This document shows positions 10,294 to 19,278 of a stretch of DNA of 64,000 bases, one piece after another (position 1 is the stretch's first letter; each line of letters opens with the position of its first letter). Origin of the DNA: Anaeromyxobacter dehalogenans 2CP-C (GTDB lineage: Bacteria > Myxococcota > Myxococcia > Myxococcales > Anaeromyxobacteraceae); assembly GCF_000013385.1 (NCBI RefSeq), contig NC_007760.1:2295001-2359000 (forward strand), given 5' to 3'. Made by a program: the position numbers and the translations under genes. A model generated the notes under the pieces. That model was not told the origin of the DNA, made no database searches, and saw only the letters and a program-made list of their open reading frames with translations.

Positions 10294-10299
10294 TATGGT
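10294..10299 (+). promoter_or_regulatory. Candidate -10 box for a leaderless mRNA (thiD)
   Basis: TATGGT, 8 nt before the thiD ATG. The interval is GCCGCACC, with no ribosome binding site. No TPP-riboswitch core is visible upstream. Confidence 0.5.
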
Positions 10300-10307
10300 G
10301 CCGCACC

Positions 10308-11093
<786 letters not shown>

Positions 11094-11105
11094 CCCCGCG
11101 GCCGG

Positions 11106-11438
11106 TCAGAGCGTGATCACCTGGTCGAGCTTCGCGCCCGAGAGCGCCTTGTACAGGTCCGGGAAGCAGCCGATGGGGATGCCCTCGATGAGCCGGTCGG
11201 CGATGGCGCGCTGGTAGCAGCACTGGTCGCAGCCCATGAGCAGCATGCCGGTCTTGCGGGCGACCGCCGCGAGCCGCTCGCCGGTGGGGTTGCCCTTCAC
11301 CAGCAGATACGTGTTGTCCACGAAGAAGAACATCCCGACCACGGTCGCGCCGTGGCGGCCCTCCTCGAGCTGCGGGACGATCATCTTCTCCAGGATGTAC
11401 GAGGCGTTCGGCGTCGAGAACACGTAGGCGACGTTCAA
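11106..11438 (-). CDS. DsrE/DsrF-like sulfur-relay family protein
   Basis: 110 residues of the DsrE/F-like fold: an N-terminal [17 protein letters not shown] segment, a central [16 protein letters not shown] strand-loop, and a cysteine-rich GCDQCCYQR followed by [11 protein letters not shown]. Family members bind or carry sulfur (or selenium) on conserved cysteines. The true start is a TTG at 11438, preceded by GGAAGGGAG at good distance. The upstream gene ends in a TGA inside TTGA, so the two genes overlap by 4 nt and are translationally coupled. A longer upstream frame is an artefact of the neighbouring gene. The clustered cysteines suggest persulfide transfer or a metal/selenium site; the partner is unknown. 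Confidence 0.82.
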   Translation of the reverse strand: MNVAYVFSTPNASYILEKMIVPQLEEGRHGATVVGMFFFVDNTYLLVKGNPTGERLAAVARKTGMLLMGCDQCCYQRAIADRLIEGIPIGCFPDLYKALSGAKLDQVITL

Positions 11439-11791
11439 GCGCTGCTCCCTTCCGGCTCGGCCGCGGCGGCCCGTACCGCGGCCGCGACCAGTTCCGCGCG
11501 ATCGAGGTGGGCGGGGTGCACCCCGCTCACCTGGGCCCGAAGGAGCGCCGGCGTGAGCTCGCCGGGCGGCGTGCCCGCCTCGAGCAGCGCGCAGGCCGCC
11601 TCGGCGTAGGCGAGGAGCGACGCGCAGGTGGTGGCGCGGAAGCGCGCCCGCGGCCCGGCGCCGCGGCCGGGCCACAGCCCGATCCGCACCCGCAGCCGCT
11701 CGCCGCCCTCGGCCGCTCCCGCGCGCCGCGCGCCGTCCAGCGCGCCGGCGTGGCGCAGATCCGAGACGAGCTCGGCGACGGAGCGTGGCAC
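11435..11791 (-). CDS. Degenerate NifU/IscU-like small protein
   Basis: 118 residues. The segment [18 protein letters not shown] and the later [18 protein letters not shown] match the layout of the NifU/IscU scaffold domain (cysteine after the central strand, then the ALAEEAI-type C-terminal helix). The usual third cysteine of the HCS motif is replaced, so classic Fe-S scaffold chemistry is doubtful. It starts with GTG at 11791, divergent from purT with about 70 nt between starts, and is coupled to the DsrE-like gene by a 4-nt overlap. A joint role in sulfur or selenium handling is inferred from the pairing only. Confidence 0.6.
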   Translation of the reverse strand: MPRSVAELVSDLRHAGALDGARRAGAAEGGERLRVRIGLWPGRGAGPRARFRATTCASLLAYAEAACALLEAGTPPGELTPALLRAQVSGVHPAHLDRAELVAAAVRAAAAEPEGSSA

Positions 11792-11849
11792 CGCGGATAC
11801 TTGTCACGGGTGCACGGCTCGTGCGGTTCCCTGACGGGTACCGGGCGCG

Positions 11850-11855
11850 TACACT
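11850..11855 (+). promoter_or_regulatory. Candidate -10 box for a leaderless mRNA (purT)
   Basis: TACACT, 8 nt before the purT ATG at 11864. A CTGACG element lies 13 nt further upstream, which is too close for a standard -35. Confidence 0.5.
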
Positions 11856-11863
11856 GCGCCGCC

Positions 11864-13027
11864 ATGCGAAAGAAGATCCTGCTCCTCGGCTCCGGCGAGC
11901 TCGGCAAGGAGTTCACGATCGCGGCGCAGCGCCTCGGCCAGGAGATCATCGCCGTGGACGCCTACGACGGCGCGCCCGCGCAGCAGGTGGCGCACGCCCG
12001 CGAGGTCGTGAGCATGCTCGACGGCGCGGCGCTCGACGCGCTGGTCGCGAAGCACCGCCCGGACGTGATCGTCCCCGAGATCGAGGCCATCCGCACCGAG
12101 CGGCTGCAGGCCTACGAGGCGCAGGGCGTCCAGGTGGTCCCGAGCGCCCGGGCGGCCGCGTTCACGATGAACCGGCGGGCCATCCGCGACCTCGCCGCCC
12201 GCGAGCTCGGGCTCGCCACCGCGCGGTACGCCTACGCCTCCACGCCGGAGGCGTTCCGCGCCGCGGTCCACGAGATCGGGCTCCCGTGCGTGGTGAAGCC
12301 GCTCATGTCGTCGTCGGGCAAGGGACAGAGCGTGGTGCGCGCCGAGGGCGACCTCGAGGCGGCCTGGGCCTACGCCATGTCCGGCACCCGGGGCGACCTC
12401 CGCGAGGTGATCGTGGAGGAGTTCATCCCCTTCGACTCGGAGATCACCCTCCTCACCGTGACCCAGCGCCGCGGCGAGACGCTGTTCTGCCCGCCCATCG
12501 GCCACCGGCAGGAGCGCGGCGACTACCAGGAGAGCTGGCAGCCCCACCCGGTCCCGCCGCCGCTCCTCGAGGAGGCGCGGCGGATGGCGGGGGCGGTGAC
12601 CCGCGCGCTGGGCGGGGCGGGCATCTTCGGCGTGGAGTTCTTCCTGGCGAAGGACCGGATCTGGTTCTCGGAGCTCTCGCCGCGCCCGCACGACACCGGG
12701 ATGGTGACGCTCGCCGGCACGCAGCCGCTGAACGAGTTCGAGCTGCACCTGCGCGCCGTGCTCGGCCTGCCCATCCCGCCCATCACGCTGGTCCGGCCGG
12801 GCGCGAGCGCCGTCATCCTGGCCCGCGGCACCGGCGCGCCGGTGGTGCGCGGGCTGGAGTCGGCGCTCGCCGAGCCCGGGGCCGACGTCCGCATCTTCGG
12901 GAAGCCGGCGCTGCGCCCGCACCGCCGCATGGGCGTGGCGCTCGTCTCGGGCGCGCCCGGCGACGACCCGCGCGCGCTGGTGGAGCGGGCCAGGGCGGTC
13001 GCCGCCCGCGTGTCGGTCGATCCGTAG
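11864..13027 (+). CDS. purT: Formate-dependent GAR transformylase
   Basis: 387 residues, close to E. coli PurT (392). It makes formyl-GAR from GAR, formate and ATP by an ATP-grasp mechanism. Motifs include the N-terminal [20 protein letters not shown], the ATP-grasp [14 protein letters not shown], the metal-ligand region FGVEFFL and [12 protein letters not shown] much longer open frame precedes it, but the ATG at 11864 gives the exact family N-terminus. Use of free formate links purine synthesis to formate, which is noteworthy in a genome region that also carries formate dehydrogenase. Confidence 0.97.
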   Translation: MRKKILLLGSGELGKEFTIAAQRLGQEIIAVDAYDGAPAQQVAHAREVVSMLDGAALDALVAKHRPDVIVPEIEAIRTERLQAYEAQGVQVVPSARAAAFTMNRRAIRDLAARELGLATARYAYASTPEAFRAAVHEIGLPCVVKPLMSSSGKGQSVVRAEGDLEAAWAYAMSGTRGDLREVIVEEFIPFDSEITLLTVTQRRGETLFCPPIGHRQERGDYQESWQPHPVPPPLLEEARRMAGAVTRALGGAGIFGVEFFLAKDRIWFSELSPRPHDTGMVTLAGTQPLNEFELHLRAVLGLPIPPITLVRPGASAVILARGTGAPVVRGLESALAEPGADVRIFGKPALRPHRRMGVALVSGAPGDDPRALVERARAVAARVSVDP

Positions 13028-13205
13028 CGCGGGCCTGTCGCCGCGGCGACGATCGACCGCCGGCCGGCGCGTCGGCGCGCCCACGCGACGCGTGTCCCCC
13101 GCGACACGCCGCGGGGAAAACGCGCGCCGCGGCGGCGCGCGCGGGCGGGCACGCGAGGTGCAGTACCGGGGATCGCCTTCGCAACCCCAACCCCGGAGTC
13201 GCACC

Positions 13206-13454
13206 ATGTTCGAACGCGCCGCCTTCCTCGCCATCCCCGCCGCGCTCGCGATGCTCGCGGGCGCCTGCTCCAGCCGGTCCGACGCGGCGGTCCCGCCACC
13301 CCCGCCCGCCGCGCACGCCGACGCCCTCCCCGATCCCGCCGCCGTCCCCGCGCCGGCCCCCGTGCCGGAGCAGGCCGGCTTCCACCCCGCCGAGCCCGAG
13401 CCGCAGCCGAGCGCCGACGAGATCGCCGCCTTCCAGGCGCCCGTCCCGAAGTAG
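13206..13454 (+). CDS. Small proline-rich lipoprotein (82 aa)
   Basis: An 82-residue protein with a type II signal peptide ending in the lipobox LAGAC (Cys at residue 21), followed by a low-complexity stretch of Pro, Ala and Glu/Asp ending QAPVPK. No domain is recognisable. GGAG precedes the ATG at 13206 at good spacing. The function is unknown; an envelope spacer or surface lipoprotein is the most that can be said. A strong hairpin follows the stop. Confidence 0.75.
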   Translation: MFERAAFLAIPAALAMLAGACSSRSDAAVPPPPPAAHADALPDPAAVPAPAPVPEQAGFHPAEPEPQPSADEIAAFQAPVPK

Positions 13455-13464
13455 CCCGTGCGCC

Positions 13465-13495
13465 GCGCCTCCCCCGCCCGCCGCGGGGGAGGCGC
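13465..13495 (+). terminator. 12-bp stem-loop after the small lipoprotein gene
   Basis: GCGCCTCCCCCG and its exact reverse complement are separated by 7 nt, beginning 11 nt after the stop codon. There is no T-tract, so termination may need help or be partial. Confidence 0.6.
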
Positions 13496-13532
13496 ACGCC
13501 GCGGGCGCGTTGCGCCCTCACCGGCCCGGGGT

Positions 13533-13538
13533 TAGCCT
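13533..13538 (+). promoter_or_regulatory. Candidate -10 box upstream of the methyltransferase
   Basis: TAGCCT, 11 nt before the ATG at 13550. The spacing is slightly longer than for the other candidates, which would give a leader of a few nucleotides at most. Confidence 0.35.
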
Positions 13539-13549
13539 CGCGCGCGTCC

Positions 13550-14551
13550 ATGCCCGCCGATCCCGCGCGCCTCGAGGCGCTCCGCCAGGCGATCCTCGCC
13601 GAGGCCGCCCGCCTCGCCCCCGCCAGGCTCGAGGCGCTCGCCCGGCCGGCCCCGGTTCCCGCCGCCGGCCTCCGCGCCCTCGCCGCCGCGCTGCTGCCCG
13701 AGCGCGAGGCGGTGCGCGGCTGGCTGGAGGCCGCGCTCGCGGCCCCGCGCCCCGGGGCCGGGTTCGCCGGGGATCCGGCCGGCGACCTCGCCGCGCGCCT
13801 CGCGGCCGCGCTGCTCGCCCGCAACCAGTTCCTGCCCGTCGGCGCGCGCGAGGAGGGCCGCCTGGCCGGGCTCGTGGCCGCCGCGCTCCGGTCCGGGGCG
13901 GCCGCGCTCGCGACGGCGCGCACCGAGGCGGCGCTCGCCGAGGCCCTGGCCGGCGCCGCGGAGGCGTTCCGGACGGACCTGGCCGCGTTCGTCGCCGCGC
14001 TCGCCGCCGGCGACGCGGCGCCCGCGCTGCGCGAGGTGGTCTCCGCCGAGTACGGGCCCGAGCTGCAGCTCCGCGTGCTCGGGCTCGATCCCGCGGCGCT
14101 CCTCCCGCCGGTGCTCGACCTCGGCTGCGGCCCCGGGGCGCGGCTGGTGGGCTGGCTCGCGGCGCGCGGCGTGGACGCGCGCGGCGTGGACCGCGCCGCG
14201 GAGCCCTCGGAGCGCGTCCTGCGCGGCGACTGGCTCACCGTCCCGCTCGCGCCCGGCAGCCTCGGCACGATCGTCTCGCACCTCGGCTTCTCGCTGCACT
14301 TCCTCCACCACCACCTGCGCCCGGGCGACGAGGCGCTCCGCTACGCGCGGCGGTACATGGAGCTGCTGCGCGCGCTGCGGCCCGGCGGCACGCTCGCGTA
14401 CGCGCCGGGCCTGCCGTTCGTGGAGGCGCACCTCCCGCCGGACCGCTGGCGCGTCGAGACGACGCCGGTGCCGGCGCCGGCGCCGCCTCGGGCCGCGCCC
14501 GGGGCCGCGGCGCTGCCCTGGTACGCGTGCCGCGTCACGCGGCGCGCGTAG
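13550..14551 (+). CDS. SAM-dependent methyltransferase, class I
   Basis: 333 residues. The N-terminal 185 are a helical, alanine-rich region without a recognised domain. The C-terminal half is a Rossmann methyltransferase with motif I VLDLGCGPG (about 188-196), an acidic end of strand beta-2 (GVDRA) and the post-I region GTIVSHLGFSLHF. The later segment ELLRALRPGGTLAYAPGLPF is the usual motif III. The substrate is unknown. It converges with the AsmA gene, only 3 nt apart. Confidence 0.75.
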   Translation: MPADPARLEALRQAILAEAARLAPARLEALARPAPVPAAGLRALAAALLPEREAVRGWLEAALAAPRPGAGFAGDPAGDLAARLAAALLARNQFLPVGAREEGRLAGLVAAALRSGAAALATARTEAALAEALAGAAEAFRTDLAAFVAALAAGDAAPALREVVSAEYGPELQLRVLGLDPAALLPPVLDLGCGPGARLVGWLAARGVDARGVDRAAEPSERVLRGDWLTVPLAPGSLGTIVSHLGFSLHFLHHHLRPGDEALRYARRYMELLRALRPGGTLAYAPGLPFVEAHLPPDRWRVETTPVPAPAPPRAAPGAAALPWYACRVTRRA

Positions 14552-14554
14552 CGC

Positions 14555-17191
14555 CTACCGGCCGAACAGCCCCTTCAGCTTCTTCTTCGCCTCGTCCTCG
14601 AGCTGCTGCTTGCGCTTCTGGGCCTCGTCGCGCGCCTTCTGCTCGGCCGCCGCCTTCTGCTTCCCGAGATCGGCGCCGGCGGCGCCGGCCTTGTCGCCGA
14701 GGAGCCGCCCGGCGGCCGAGGTCGCCGCCTGCTTCACGATGGCCTGGACCGCGCCGTCGAGCGACAGCCCGTCGAGGCGCGGGCTCCACGCCGGACCGGA
14801 CAGGTTGAACGTCACCGGGATGGGCGCGCTCATCTTCGCCCGGCCGCCGGTGATCTTCGCGATCACCTCCGGGCCGAGCTCGAGCGTGGTCGGCATCTGG
14901 AGCGTGCCGTCGAGCCGGACGCCGCCGTCGAACGAGAGCGCGTTGTCCCCGGTCTTCACCGTGATGGGCTTGGTGAGCTTCGCCACGCCGTTCGCGATCT
15001 GGAACGCGAACCCGAGCTGCTTGCCCAGGCTGGTCGAGCCGCCCTCGGTGACGCGCCCGCCCGCGAACGGGAGCTTCGACGCGATGGGCGCCGCCACCGC
15101 CGCGACCAGGTCCTTGCCGAAGAACGCGCCGTCGCGCAGGTCGCCGGTGAGCGAGCCGGTGGCGCTCTGCTTGATGGGGTCGAGCGAGGTGCCCTTGCCG
15201 GTGAGCTGCAGCGCGGCGTCGAGCTTGCCGCCGATCACCTTGCGCTTCGAGAAGAGCGCCAGCAGCTGCTCGCCCTCGACGCCCTTCATGGTCACGTCGA
15301 TCTTGAACGGCTCCTCCGGGTGGGCGAGCTTCACCGCGGTGCCGGCCGCGGACACGCTGCCGCCGAACGCGACCAGCCGCGCCTCCTCCAGCGTCACCGC
15401 GTCCTCCACCACCTTCACCTTCAGCACCACGTCGCGCAGGTCCTGCTTCTCCATGCGGAGCAGCCCGAGGCGCACGCTGGCCGTGCCGGAGAGCCCGGCG
15501 AACGCCTTCGGGTCGAGCGGCTTCGACGCCGCCGGCTCCTTCGGCTTCTCCGCCCCCTCCGGCGCCGGGACGAGCAGCCGGTCGAGGTCGAGCCGCTGGC
15601 CCGACAGCTCCGCGTCGAAGCGGGTGGTGGGCTTCTCCTTCGTGCCGCCCAGGGCGACCCTGGCCTTCCCGGCCAGCGCGTCGCCCAGCAGGTCCAGGTC
15701 GAGCCGCGTCAGCTCGACCTGCTGCTCGGCGCCGGCCTTCCGGTAGGTCCCGGCGGCGCGCGCCGACATGGGGTCGCCCGGCTTCTTGGCGATGGAGCCG
15801 CCCGGCCGCAGGTCCACGCCGGCGAGGTCGGCGCCGGCGTCGAAGCGGACCACGCCGCCCTGCTGCGCCAGGTCGGCGCGGGCCACCAGCGACATGGGCG
15901 CGCCGGCCGCCTTCGCGAGCTGCCGCGGGATGGCGAGGTGCACCGGGCCGAGGTCCACCCGCAGCTCGAGCGACTGCGCGGCCTGCCCGCCGGAGCCCTT
16001 CAGCGACAGCCCGATGGGCCCGGCCACCACGTTGTCGCCGAGCTGCTTCCGAAGCGGCGGGTAGTAGGCGGTGAGCGCGGCCAGGTCGAGCCCGCGGGAG
16101 ACGATCTCCAGGCCCTCGACGCGCGGCGCGTCGCCGCGCAGCCCGGTGGCGGCGCCGTGGCCGGTGAGGGCCACCGGCCCGGCGGTGAGCTCGAGCTTGC
16201 CGATGCGCAGGTCGCCCTTCTCCGCGTCCGCGTCCAGGTCGGCGTCGAGCGACGCGTCCAGCTTCTTGCCGCCCTCCTGCCCCGCGAACGCGAGCTGGTC
16301 GGCGCGGAAGCCGCCCTTCACCGTGGTGCGCCCGCTGCCGCCCGGCACCGCCGCCCCCAGCGCCACCGCCAGGTCGGCCTGGAAGCGGCCGCCGCGGAAG
16401 CCGGCCTCGCCGGGCACGAACGGCGCCAGCGGCCCGAGGTCGATGGGCTGGACCTTCAGCGTGAGCTGCTCGGGCGTGGGCACCAGCGTCGGCGGGAGCG
16501 GCGCCGCCTTCACGCGGAGCTCCAGGTTCTGCGCCTTCGCCAGCACGGCCGCCTTCAGCACGACCTCGAGCGGCCGGCCGGCGCGCAGGTCGCGCACCTC
16601 GACGTCGAGGTCGTCCACGTACAGCTCCTCGGCGCCCTTCACGCTCCGGTCGAGGAACGCGATGCGCGCGTTCTCCACCGCGGCGCGGTCCACCCGCACG
16701 GCGGAGAGATCGGCCGGCTTCGGCTCGCCCTCCGGCGCCTGCGCGGGGGGCTCCTTCGCGGCGGTCTCCTCCAGCCGCTTCGCCACGCGCTCCAGGTTCG
16801 TGATGCCGTCCGGGAAGCGGACGACGTTGACCCTCAGTCCGTCCACCACCGCCTCGCGCACCGTCACGCGCTTCCCGCCCGAGAGCAGCGCCCCGAGCAG
16901 GTTCACCTCCACCTCGGCGCGCTCCAGCGTGGCGAGCGGCCGGTCCTCTCCCTCCCCGGGCCCGACGGACACGCCGCCGACCCGCACGCCGACGCCGCCG
17001 AGCAGCCGGGTCTTCACGCGCTCGACCGTCACCGGACGGCCCAGCCGCTGCGACAATGTGTCCGCCTGCTTGCGGACCTGCCCGAGGAGGATGCGGTCGA
17101 GCAGCAGGAGCCCGGCGAGCACCACGGCGACCACGGCGACGGCGACGACGGCCAGGACCTTCGGCCAGCGGCGGGAACGAGCGGGAGGCAT
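14555..17191 (-). CDS. AsmA-family envelope protein
   Basis: 878 residues. An N-terminal cytoplasmic tip and a single membrane anchor (VLAVVAVAVVAVVLAGLLLL, about 9-28) are followed by the AsmA-type start of the periplasmic part (LSQRLGRPVTVERVK) and a long beta-rich body. The C-terminal domain near PITVKTGDNALSFDGGVRLDG is typical of AsmA_2. The protein ends in a charged coiled coil (EQKARDEAQKRKQQLEDEAK) and GLFGR. AsmA-like proteins form long grooves that carry phospholipid between the inner and outer membranes; that role is inferred by family. No companion transport genes lie beside it. Confidence 0.9.
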   Translation of the reverse strand: MPPARSRRWPKVLAVVAVAVVAVVLAGLLLLDRILLGQVRKQADTLSQRLGRPVTVERVKTRLLGGVGVRVGGVSVGPGEGEDRPLATLERAEVEVNLLGALLSGGKRVTVREAVVDGLRVNVVRFPDGITNLERVAKRLEETAAKEPPAQAPEGEPKPADLSAVRVDRAAVENARIAFLDRSVKGAEELYVDDLDVEVRDLRAGRPLEVVLKAAVLAKAQNLELRVKAAPLPPTLVPTPEQLTLKVQPIDLGPLAPFVPGEAGFRGGRFQADLAVALGAAVPGGSGRTTVKGGFRADQLAFAGQEGGKKLDASLDADLDADAEKGDLRIGKLELTAGPVALTGHGAATGLRGDAPRVEGLEIVSRGLDLAALTAYYPPLRKQLGDNVVAGPIGLSLKGSGGQAAQSLELRVDLGPVHLAIPRQLAKAAGAPMSLVARADLAQQGGVVRFDAGADLAGVDLRPGGSIAKKPGDPMSARAAGTYRKAGAEQQVELTRLDLDLLGDALAGKARVALGGTKEKPTTRFDAELSGQRLDLDRLLVPAPEGAEKPKEPAASKPLDPKAFAGLSGTASVRLGLLRMEKQDLRDVVLKVKVVEDAVTLEEARLVAFGGSVSAAGTAVKLAHPEEPFKIDVTMKGVEGEQLLALFSKRKVIGGKLDAALQLTGKGTSLDPIKQSATGSLTGDLRDGAFFGKDLVAAVAAPIASKLPFAGGRVTEGGSTSLGKQLGFAFQIANGVAKLTKPITVKTGDNALSFDGGVRLDGTLQMPTTLELGPEVIAKITGGRAKMSAPIPVTFNLSGPAWSPRLDGLSLDGAVQAIVKQAATSAAGRLLGDKAGAAGADLGKQKAAAEQKARDEAQKRKQQLEDEAKKKLKGLFGR

Positions 17192-17197
17192 GGGCGG

Positions 17198-17203
17198 AGG
17201 CTA
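17198..17203 (-). promoter_or_regulatory. Candidate -10 box for a leaderless mRNA (AsmA gene)
   Basis: TAGCCT on the minus strand, 6 nt before the ATG at 17191, with no Shine-Dalgarno sequence. Confidence 0.45.
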
Positions 17204-17337
17204 CGTCGGAGCGGCCGGCTTGTCAGCACGGAGCGTCACGACCGCCGGCGCGGGATGCACCCGGCAAACCATTCCCGCCACGGCGGGGGCGTGGCAGGCT
17301 GGGCGATCTTCGCCGACCCCTCGCCCGGAGCGCCGCC

Positions 17338-19278
17338 TTGCACACCCCGATCGCCCTCCTCGCCGCCCTCTCGGTGGCCGCCGCCCCGGCGAAGCCCGCC
17401 GCGCCGCGCGCGGCCACCAGCCGCGCCCAGGTCCCCGATCGCTACAAGTGGAAGCTCGCCGACCTGTTCCCGAACGACGCGGCCTGGGCGAAGGCGCGGG
17501 CCGACCTCGCCGGCCGGCTCCCCGGCTTCGACCGTCACCGCGGGCACCTCGCCGACTCGGCCAGGGCGCTCGCCGACGCGCTCTCCGAGATGGGCGCGCT
17601 GCAGAACGCGCTCGACCGCGTCTACGTCTACGCCTCGGCCCGCGCCGACGAGGACACGCGCGAGCCCGGGGCGCGCGCCATGCGCGCGGAGGCGGAGCGG
17701 CTCGCGGTGGACGTGCAGGCGGCGCTCTCCTGGGTGCGCCCGGCGGTGCTGGAGCTGCCGGCAGACACGGTGAAGCGCTTCCTCGGCGAGGACCCGCGCC
17801 TGCGCGAGTGGGCTTTCTTCCTCGACGACACGCTCCGCTGGAAGCCGCACACGCTCCCCGCCGGCGAGGAGCGGATCGTGGCGAAGACCGGCGACCTCGA
17901 CGGCGCCGGGCGCGACGTGCACTCGGTGCTGCTGAACGCCGACCTGCCCTTCCCCACCGTGAAGCTCTCCACCGGCGCGGTCCGGCTGGACCAGGCGGGC
18001 TACGAGCGCGCGCGCACCAGCCCGGCGGCCGCCGACCGCGAGAAGGTGTTCCACGCCTACTTCGGCGCGCTGAAGCAGTACGAGCGGACCATCGGGACGG
18101 CGCTGTACGCGCAGGTGAAGGCGCACCTGTTCGAGCGGGACGTGCGCCGGTTCGACTCCTCGCTCGCGGCCGCGCTGTTCCGCGACAACGTCCCCACCGC
18201 CGTGTACGAGCGCCTGGTCGCCGACGTGAACGCGAACCTGCCCACCCTGCACCGCTACCTGAAGCTCAGGCAGCGCATGCTGGGCCTGCCGGCGCTCCGC
18301 TACGAGGACCTGTACGTGCCGCTCGTGAAGGCGGTGGACCGCCGCTACGACGTGGACCAGGCGGTGGCGCTCACGCTCGACGCGGTGAAGCCGCTCGGCG
18401 ACGCGTACGTGTCGAAGCTGCGGGCCGGGCTCCAGGGCGGCTGGACCGACTTCCTGCCGGTGACCGGCAAGCGGGCCGGCGCGTACTCCACCGGCGTGTA
18501 CGGCGTGCACCCGTACCAGCTCCTCAACTTCAACGGGCAGTGGACCGACGTCTCCACGCTGGCGCACGAGGCCGGCCACTCGATGCACACGGTGCTGGCG
18601 TTCGAGAAGCAGCCCTACGCCACGTCGAACTACGCCACGTTCGTGGCCGAGGTCGCCTCCACGCTGAACGAGAACCTGCTGTTCCGCCGCGCCATCGGGC
18701 AGGCGAAGGACGACGGGGAGCGGCTGGCGCTGCTCGGCAACCGGCTCGAGTCGCTGCGCACCACGCTCTTCCGCCAGACCATGTTCGCGGAGTTCGAGCT
18801 CGCCATCCACCAGCTCGCCGAGAAGGGCGAGGCGCTCACCGGCGAGAGGATGAGCGCGCTGTACCTGGGGCTGGTGCGCAAGTACTACGGGCACGACGCC
18901 GGCGTCTGCCAGGTGGCCGACCTCTACGGCGCCGAGTGGACGTACATCCAGCACTTCTTCCACTACGACTTCTACGTGTACCAGTACGCCACCAGCCTGG
19001 TCGCCTCCACCGCCATCGCCCGGGCCATCCGCGAGGACGAGGCGCAGGGGCGCACCGGCGCGCGCGACCGCTACCTGGCCATGCTCGCCGCGGGGGGCTC
19101 GCGCTACCCGGTGGACCTGCTGCGCGAGGCGGGGGTGGACATGACCACGCCCGCGCCGTTCGCGGCCGCCATGGAGGAGATGAACGCCACCATGGACGAG
19201 ATGGAGCGGATCCTGAAGCGGAGCCCGGGGGCGGCCGGCGTGCGGGCGGCGCCCGCGAAGCCGGCCAAGGGCCGCTAG
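17338..19278 (+). CDS. pepF: Oligoendopeptidase F (M3B) with signal peptide
   Basis: 646 residues from a TTG start at 17338. This start follows a GGAG site at 8 nt and gives a clean signal peptide (HTPIALLAALSVAAA). The open frame runs further upstream, but that part is arginine-rich and non-protein-like. The mature protein matches PepF: an N-terminal YKWKLADLFPNDAAW motif and the zinc site HEAGH at about residues 410-414, followed by the third-ligand region around VAEVASTLNENL. Most PepF enzymes are cytoplasmic; a secreted form would digest extracellular or periplasmic peptides. Its stop codon overlaps that of the convergent EF-hand gene in a shared CTAG. Confidence 0.92.
   Translation: MHTPIALLAALSVAAAPAKPAAPRAATSRAQVPDRYKWKLADLFPNDAAWAKARADLAGRLPGFDRHRGHLADSARALADALSEMGALQNALDRVYVYASARADEDTREPGARAMRAEAERLAVDVQAALSWVRPAVLELPADTVKRFLGEDPRLREWAFFLDDTLRWKPHTLPAGEERIVAKTGDLDGAGRDVHSVLLNADLPFPTVKLSTGAVRLDQAGYERARTSPAAADREKVFHAYFGALKQYERTIGTALYAQVKAHLFERDVRRFDSSLAAALFRDNVPTAVYERLVADVNANLPTLHRYLKLRQRMLGLPALRYEDLYVPLVKAVDRRYDVDQAVALTLDAVKPLGDAYVSKLRAGLQGGWTDFLPVTGKRAGAYSTGVYGVHPYQLLNFNGQWTDVSTLAHEAGHSMHTVLAFEKQPYATSNYATFVAEVASTLNENLLFRRAIGQAKDDGERLALLGNRLESLRTTLFRQTMFAEFELAIHQLAEKGEALTGERMSALYLGLVRKYYGHDAGVCQVADLYGAEWTYIQHFFHYDFYVYQYATSLVASTAIARAIREDEAQGRTGARDRYLAMLAAGGSRYPVDLLREAGVDMTTPAPFAAAMEEMNATMDEMERILKRSPGAAGVRAAPAKPAKGR

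Noticed and set aside
10181-10307. TPP riboswitch upstream of thiD
   Set aside because: No CUGAGA or ACCUGA core elements are present, and the candidate promoter leaves no 5' leader.
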